From a bacterium (GTDB lineage Bacteria; Krumholzibacteriota; Krumholzibacteria; LZORAL124-64-63), in contig VGXH01000126.1 of assembly GCA_016873405.1 (NCBI GenBank), positions 1-6,033 of the forward strand: a stretch of DNA of 6,033 nucleotides, given 5' to 3'. The notes below the pieces were generated by a model. It was not told the DNA's origin. It was given only the letters and a program-made list of their open reading frames with translations, and did no database searches. This document shows positions 1 through 6,033 of the stretch, one piece after another. How positions within the stretch are numbered: position 1 is the stretch's first letter; each line of letters opens with the position of its first letter. Made by a program: the position numbers and the translations under genes.

Positions 1-1846
<1,846 letters not shown>

Positions 1847-1847
<1 letters not shown>

Positions 1848-2350
1848 TGGAGACCCCGGCGGTCCTGGACGGTCGCCAGGAAGCGGCGCTGCGGCGGTTC
1901 CGGCGCCTGGCCGACGTCTTCGACAGCGCCTGGCGCGTGCCTGGGACGCGGTTTCGCTTCGGCGCCGACGCCCTGACGGGCCTGGTGCCGGTGGCGGGCG
2001 ACGTCATCGGCGCCGCCTTCGGGCTGTACGGCGTGTGGACGGCCTGGCGCGTGGGCGCGCCGGCGTCGGTGCTGGCGCGAATGGTGGCCAACGTGGCGGT
2101 GGACCTGCTGCTGGGCGTGGTGCCGGGCGTGGGCGATGTGGCCGACTTCCTGTTCCCCTCGCACACGCGCAACCGGCGCCTGCTCGAGGCGTGGCTGGCG
2201 CGGCCGGGGCGCGTGGCGCGCCGTTCGCGAACGCTGGTCGTGGCCGTGCCGGCGGCGGCGGCGCTGCTGATGGTCGCGGCGCTCGGGGCGGCGGCCTGGG
2301 CGCTCGTCGCCTTCGCGCGCTGGCTGGGCGCGGCCTGGGCGGGCGCCTGA
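1847..2350 (+). CDS. DUF4112 family small membrane protein
   Basis: This 167-residue protein starts at an ATG that overlaps the upstream stop (TGATG at 1845-1849). No strong Shine-Dalgarno is visible, which fits translational coupling to the amidohydrolase. Residues 30-52 (RVPGTRFRFGADALTG then LVPVAGD) and 78-110 (RMVANVAVD, GVVPGVGD, then an Asn-Arg-Arg-Leu-Leu block) match my memory of the DUF4112 consensus: a PGT-R-FG-D entry, a G-L-x-P-x-x-G-D turn and a closing N-R-x-L-L. The G-[LV]-V-P-x-[AV]-G-D motif occurs twice, at 45-52 and 90-97, about 45 residues apart, suggesting an internal two-fold repeat of helical hairpins. Residues ~128-158 form a long Ala/Val/Leu transmembrane helix after a basic stretch (RPGRVARRSR), so the N-terminal domain is probably cytoplasmic. 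The function of the family is not established. An alternative start further inside is unlikely because the motifs begin at residue 30. Confidence 0.88.
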
Positions 2351-2401
2351 GCGAGGGCGCGCCGCGCCGGGTCGCCGGCGCCGGCCGGCTCCGCTCAGGC
2401 G
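2344..2401. terminator. Candidate bidirectional hairpin terminator between converging genes
   Basis: A perfect 10-bp inverted repeat, CGCCTGAGCG (2344-2353) and CGCTCAGGCG (2392-2401), encloses 38 nt. Each arm holds the TGA stop of one of the two converging genes (plus strand at 2348-2350, minus strand at 2395-2397). Inside the loop is a second hairpin, GCGCCGG (2364-2370) and CCGGCGC (2375-2381) with a 4-nt loop, overlapping the 12-bp palindrome GCCGGCGCCGGC (2374-2385). The fold is symmetric enough to form in transcripts from either side. No T-run follows on either strand, so it is not a textbook intrinsic terminator; in a GC-rich genome it could still pause polymerase or protect 3' ends. 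Confidence 0.45.
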
Positions 2402-3408
2402 TCCCTGGTCCCGGCCAGGATGCCGGCCCCGTTCGGCAGCTCCAGCGGCAGGCGGCGCGCGCCGCGGACGCCGGCCGCGGCCATCATCGCCGTCAGCTCG
2501 GCCCCGCTGTAGGACTGCCCGTCGGGCGTGCCCACCAGCATGTTGAGTCCGAAGAGCGCCGGGTGCGGCGGCCCCAGCCGATCGTCGTCCAGGATGAACT
2601 CCTGAACCAGCAGCAGGCCGCCCGGCTCGAGCGCGCCCGCCGCCTTGCGCAGCAGCGCCGCGGCGCCCGCCGGGCCCTCGCCGTGCAGGATATGCGACAA
2701 CCAGGCCGCGTCGAAGCCGCCGGGCACGGGCTCCAGGTTGTAGTCGGCGGGCGCGAACGCGATGCGGTCGGCCAGCCCGTGCGCGGCGATCGCGCGCTCG
2801 GCCACAGGGCGCGTGGCGGGCAGGTCGCAGATCGTCGCCCGCAGGCCCGGGTGCCGCAGGCAGAAGTGGATGGCGTAGGTGCCCGGGCCGCCGCCCAGGT
2901 CCAGCAGGCGGCGGCGGCCGTCCAGATCGACGGCCGCCGCCACGCGCGGCGCGGCGAGGCTCGCCAGGTCCTGCATGCCGAGCAGGAACGCCTCGCGGGC
3001 CTCGGCGTCCTCGTGGTGCGACGAGCGCTCGCGCACCGGCGCGCCCGCGCGCACGGCCTCGGGCAGGCGCGCCCAGGCCTCCATCAGGAAGTGGTGGTGC
3101 GCGATGATGTGGCCCAGGTGGGCCGGCGCGCCGCGGGCCAGGTGGCGGCGGGCGGCCGGCGCGGCCGACCAGCGGCCGTCGTCGTCGCGCGCGACCAGGC
3201 CCAGCGCGGCCAGCGCCTCCAGCAGGCGCTGCGCGCCGCGCTCGTCGGCGCCGGCGCGGGCGGCCAGTTCAGCCGTGGCCAGCGGTCCGTCCGCCAGGCG
3301 GGTGAAGAGGTCCAGCCGCACGGCGGCGTGCAGGGCGCAAGCGCTCCAGTAGCCGCCCGAGACCTGCAGCAGCTCGGGCGCGGTCCAATCGCGCGGTTGG
3401 GCGGGCAT
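2395..3408 (-). CDS. SAM-dependent O-methyltransferase (Methyltransf_2 / acetylserotonin-type)
   Basis: This 337-residue protein transfers a methyl group from S-adenosylmethionine to an unidentified small molecule. Residues ~15-85 form the winged-helix, dimerisation-type N-terminal domain (GGYWSACALHAAVRLDLF, then TAELAARAGADERGAQRLLEAL). The Rossmann domain starts with motif I, LLDLGGGPGTYAI (168-180); the acidic ribose-binding loop is CDLPATRP (194-201); LSHILHGEG (237-245) carries the His (242) at the position of the catalytic base in plant OMTs; GGLLLVQEFILDDD (263-276) follows. The length fits the family. The start at 3408 is chosen because AAAGGA lies 4 nt upstream and a promoter lies at 3470-3498; an upstream TTG start at 3498 would fall inside that promoter's -35 and add a low-complexity Pro/Arg/Gly segment. 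The gene is transcribed divergently from speA. Such enzymes occur in natural-product pathways, but no biosynthetic cluster is visible here. Confidence 0.9.
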   Translation of the reverse strand: MPAQPRDWTAPELLQVSGGYWSACALHAAVRLDLFTRLADGPLATAELAARAGADERGAQRLLEALAALGLVARDDDGRWSAAPAARRHLARGAPAHLGHIIAHHHFLMEAWARLPEAVRAGAPVRERSSHHEDAEAREAFLLGMQDLASLAAPRVAAAVDLDGRRRLLDLGGGPGTYAIHFCLRHPGLRATICDLPATRPVAERAIAAHGLADRIAFAPADYNLEPVPGGFDAAWLSHILHGEGPAGAAALLRKAAGALEPGGLLLVQEFILDDDRLGPPHPALFGLNMLVGTPDGQSYSGAELTAMMAAAGVRGARRLPLELPNGAGILAGTRDA

Positions 3409-3412
3409 GGCG

Positions 3413-3418
3413 TCCTTT
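3413..3418 (-). promoter_or_regulatory. Ribosome-binding site that fixes the methyltransferase start
   Basis: On the minus strand AAAGGA sits 4 nt before the ATG at 3408. It is the only purine-rich Shine-Dalgarno match close to an in-frame start here, and it lies within one copy of a 12-bp direct repeat. Confidence 0.65.
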
Positions 3419-3469
3419 CGGGCTTGCGGGCGGCCGCCCCCGCGGGCGTTCCGCGGCGGCCTCGCGCCG

Positions 3470-3498
3470 AGCATAGAGCCCCGCGGCGGCGGGGGCAA
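3470..3498 (-). promoter_or_regulatory. Putative sigma70-type promoter of the methyltransferase gene
   Basis: Read on the minus strand: -35 TTGCCC (3498-3493), a 17-bp spacer, and -10 TATGCT (3475-3470). Each hexamer matches 4 of 6 consensus positions. Transcription would begin near 3463 and give a leader of about 55 nt before the ATG at 3408. Optimal spacing and position support it, but no experimental evidence is available. Confidence 0.45.
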
Positions 3499-3504
3499 CG
3501 CGGG

Positions 3505-3533
3505 TTGTCCTTTCGGGCGGTGTGCGCTACATT
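3505..3533 (+). promoter_or_regulatory. speA: Putative sigma70-type promoter of speA
   Basis: -35 TTGTCC (3505-3510), a 17-bp spacer, and -10 TACATT (3528-3533); each hexamer matches 4 of 6 consensus positions. Transcription would start near 3540, leaving a leader of about 125 nt before the ATG. Its -35 is only 6 bp from the -35 of the divergent methyltransferase promoter, so one bound protein could affect both. Confidence 0.42.
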
Positions 3534-3539
3534 GCGCAC
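3522..3539. promoter_or_regulatory. Palindromic candidate operator over the speA -10
   Basis: GTGCGC (3522-3527), TACATT (3528-3533), GCGCAC (3534-3539): a perfect 6-bp inverted repeat whose 6-bp centre is exactly the proposed -10 hexamer. A dimeric repressor bound here would block open-complex formation. No cognate regulator gene is present in the window, and GC-rich six-mers can pair by chance. Confidence 0.35.
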
Positions 3540-3542
3540 GCC

Positions 3543-3579
3543 GGCGCCCCGGGAGGGCGCCTGTTTGCCTGTGGCGCCC
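3543..3579 (+). promoter_or_regulatory. Alternative hairpins in the speA leader
   Basis: The central segment GGGCGCC (3555-3561) can pair with GGCGCCC upstream (3543-3549, loop 5 nt) or with an identical GGCGCCC downstream (3573-3579, loop 11 nt), so the two 7-bp stems exclude each other. They lie at the very start of the predicted leader. There is no T-run, and no obvious leader peptide or known riboswitch fold is recognised. This may be a regulatory switch or only GC-rich self-complementarity. Confidence 0.25.
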
Positions 3580-3653
3580 GTTCGTGGGTCATCGCTGTGT
3601 TCCGGAGCGCGGGCCGCGGCCGGTCCGGTCGGGATCTCACCAGTTTCGTGTGC

Positions 3654-3659
3654 GGAGGG
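3654..3659 (+). promoter_or_regulatory. Ribosome-binding site of speA
   Basis: GGAGGG ends 5 nt before the ATG at 3665. This strong Shine-Dalgarno selects 3665 over the in-frame ATG at 3407, which lies beyond the proposed promoter inside the divergent gene's start region. Confidence 0.75.
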
Positions 3660-3664
3660 CCGCC

Positions 3665-5575
<1,911 letters not shown>

Positions 5576-5648
5576 CCTGACGGATGTCCCGACCTGTGGC
5601 CGAGTCGCCCGCCGGGGGGCCGCCAAGGCGGTGCGCATTCCCGTCAGG
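5576..5648. repeat. Inverted repeat directly after the speA stop; possible terminator
   Basis: CCTGACGG (5576-5583) begins at the base after the TGA and pairs perfectly with CCGTCAGG (5641-5648). The 57-nt interior is GC-rich, with a short CCGCC-AA-GGCGG element (5620-5631), and the 12-bp palindrome CGCCCCGGGGCG follows at 5662-5673. This may define the 3' end of the speA transcript. No T-run is attached, so the terminator reading is weak. The rest of the gap to 5809 holds an AT-richer island (about 5700-5748, including a pyrimidine tract at 5729-5745), probably leader or promoter DNA for the next gene, without a convincing -35/-10 pair. Confidence 0.3.
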
Positions 5649-5797
5649 GCGGCCGGGTTCCCGCCCCGGGGCGTCCGTCGATGCGAATCCCCGCGTTGGT
5701 CATGGATTCCCATCAATCAACTGTGATATCCTTCTGTTTCTTCTCGAACCGTGCCGCGCCGTCGACTTCGCGCCGGGGCGGCCCGCATTGAGATCGC

Positions 5798-5804
5798 AAG
5801 GGGG
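5798..5804 (+). promoter_or_regulatory. Ribosome-binding site of the secreted-protein gene
   Basis: AAGGGGG lies 5 nt before the ATG at 5810, supporting that start for a reading frame that runs off the window. Confidence 0.5.
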
Positions 5805-5809
5805 TCATC

Positions 5810-6033
5810 ATGAGGTTTCGCATTCGATCAGGGCGCGGCGACCGCGCGCGGGCGCTGTCCCCGGGACTGGCCGCCGGGATTCTCCTGTCGATTTCCACGT
5901 CGATCGCCGCCGCCCAATCGTGGTCGGAGAACGGCGACGCGGGCAGCCTGGTCAGCACGGCGCAGCTGACGACCGGCAGCGGCGCGCTGGCGACCATCGT
6001 CGGCCAGTTGTCCGCGCATGACGATGTCGATCT
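5810..6033 (+). CDS. Secreted protein, DVUA0089/pre-peptidase-like N-terminus (3' truncated by window edge)
   Basis: An ATG at 5810 with a good RBS opens a frame that stays open to the window end: 74 full codons plus two bases. Residues 1-14 are strongly basic (MRFRIRSGRGDRAR), ~15-32 are hydrophobic (LSPGLAAGILLSIST), and SIAAA before QS gives a plausible signal peptidase I site after residue 35. The mature start (WSENGDAGSLVSTAQLTTG, then IVGQLSAHDDVD) resembles, from memory, exported proteins of the DVUA0089 or bacterial pre-peptidase type, where a G-x-L-x-x-x-D-D-V-D-L segment opens a beta-sandwich domain; such proteins often carry a sorting tail such as PEP-CTERM, not visible here. The frame is preferred over an overlapping one (5584-6021) because of its RBS and signal peptide. 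It is 234 bp from speA on the same strand, probably with its own promoter. Confidence 0.78.
   Translation, partial: MRFRIRSGRGDRARALSPGLAAGILLSISTSIAAAQSWSENGDAGSLVSTAQLTTGSGALATIVGQLSAHDDVD

Larger units (their letters stand above)
3412..3518. repeat. Perfect 12-bp direct repeat in the methyltransferase/speA control region
   Basis: GTCCTTTCGGGC occurs identically at 3412-3423 and at 3507-3518, 95 bp apart. The first copy overlaps the methyltransferase Shine-Dalgarno (AAAGGA read on the minus strand). The second starts inside the -35 hexamer of the proposed speA promoter and runs into its spacer. The CTTTCG core is unusual against the surrounding GC-rich sequence and I did not see a third copy in the window. 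It could be a pair of regulator sites, or a coincidence of one SD-like sequence. Confidence 0.6.

Noticed and set aside
3409..3498. 30-residue N-terminal extension of the methyltransferase from a TTG at 3498
   Set aside because: It would start within the predicted -35 box, adds low-complexity sequence, and the ATG at 3408 has its own Shine-Dalgarno.
3407..3664. 86-residue N-terminal extension of SpeA from the in-frame ATG at 3407
   Set aside because: The extension is Arg/Pro/Gly-rich, would begin upstream of the proposed promoter and inside the divergent gene's start, and the strong GGAGGG site precedes the ATG at 3665 where SpeA similarity begins.
5696..5730. Possible promoter TTGGTC ... 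TGATAT upstream of the secreted-protein gene
   Set aside because: The spacer would be 22 bp and no acceptable -35 lies 16-18 bp from any -10-like hexamer; the AT-richer island is noted but not called.
5584..6021. 145-codon plus-strand frame after speA
   Set aside because: It has no RBS or recognisable domain, covers the noncoding gap, and overlaps out of frame the better gene at 5810 that has an RBS and a signal peptide.

Overview
The window is about 6 kb of very GC-rich bacterial DNA with tightly packed genes and strong G/C preference at third codon positions. It holds three complete genes, one gene cut at the left edge and one cut at the right edge. The secreted protein at the right end and the propeller-amidohydrolase at the left end suggest a Gram-negative, environmental, high-GC lineage (Myxococcota, Planctomycetota or candidate phyla such as Eisenbacteria are possible). 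The sequence alone does not settle the taxon. No tRNA, rRNA, CRISPR array, insertion sequence or prophage gene is visible.

Left block (1-2350, + strand): the 3' part of a metal-dependent amidohydrolase with an N-terminal beta-propeller (PD40/TolB-like) segment. Its stop codon overlaps the start of a small DUF4112 membrane protein (TGATG), so the two are very probably co-translated. This block converges on a minus-strand SAM-dependent O-methyltransferase (2395-3408). The 44-bp gap is an inverted-repeat structure whose two arms contain the stop codons of the two converging genes.

Centre (3409-3664): a divergent control region between the methyltransferase (-) and speA, the biosynthetic arginine decarboxylase (+, 3665-5575). 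Two sigma70-like promoters, both with 17-bp spacers, lie back to back with their -35 hexamers 6 bp apart. A perfect 12-bp direct repeat marks the methyltransferase ribosome-binding site and the speA promoter. A perfect 6-6-6 inverted repeat is centred on the putative speA -10. The speA leader can form two mutually exclusive hairpins. This is the most information-rich part of the window.

Right block (5576-6033): a 234-bp gap beginning with an inverted repeat directly after the speA stop, then the first 74 codons of a secreted protein with a clear signal peptide. The mature start resembles the N-terminus of DVUA0089-type or pre-peptidase-like exported proteins.

Functionally, SpeA makes agmatine from arginine, the first step of a putrescine/polyamine route, but no agmatinase, agmatine deiminase or spermidine synthase gene is in the window. 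The other genes have no obvious metabolic link to it. I see no multi-gene system that is clearly new. The best leads are regulatory: the shared methyltransferase/speA control region and the stop-codon hairpin at the convergent junction.
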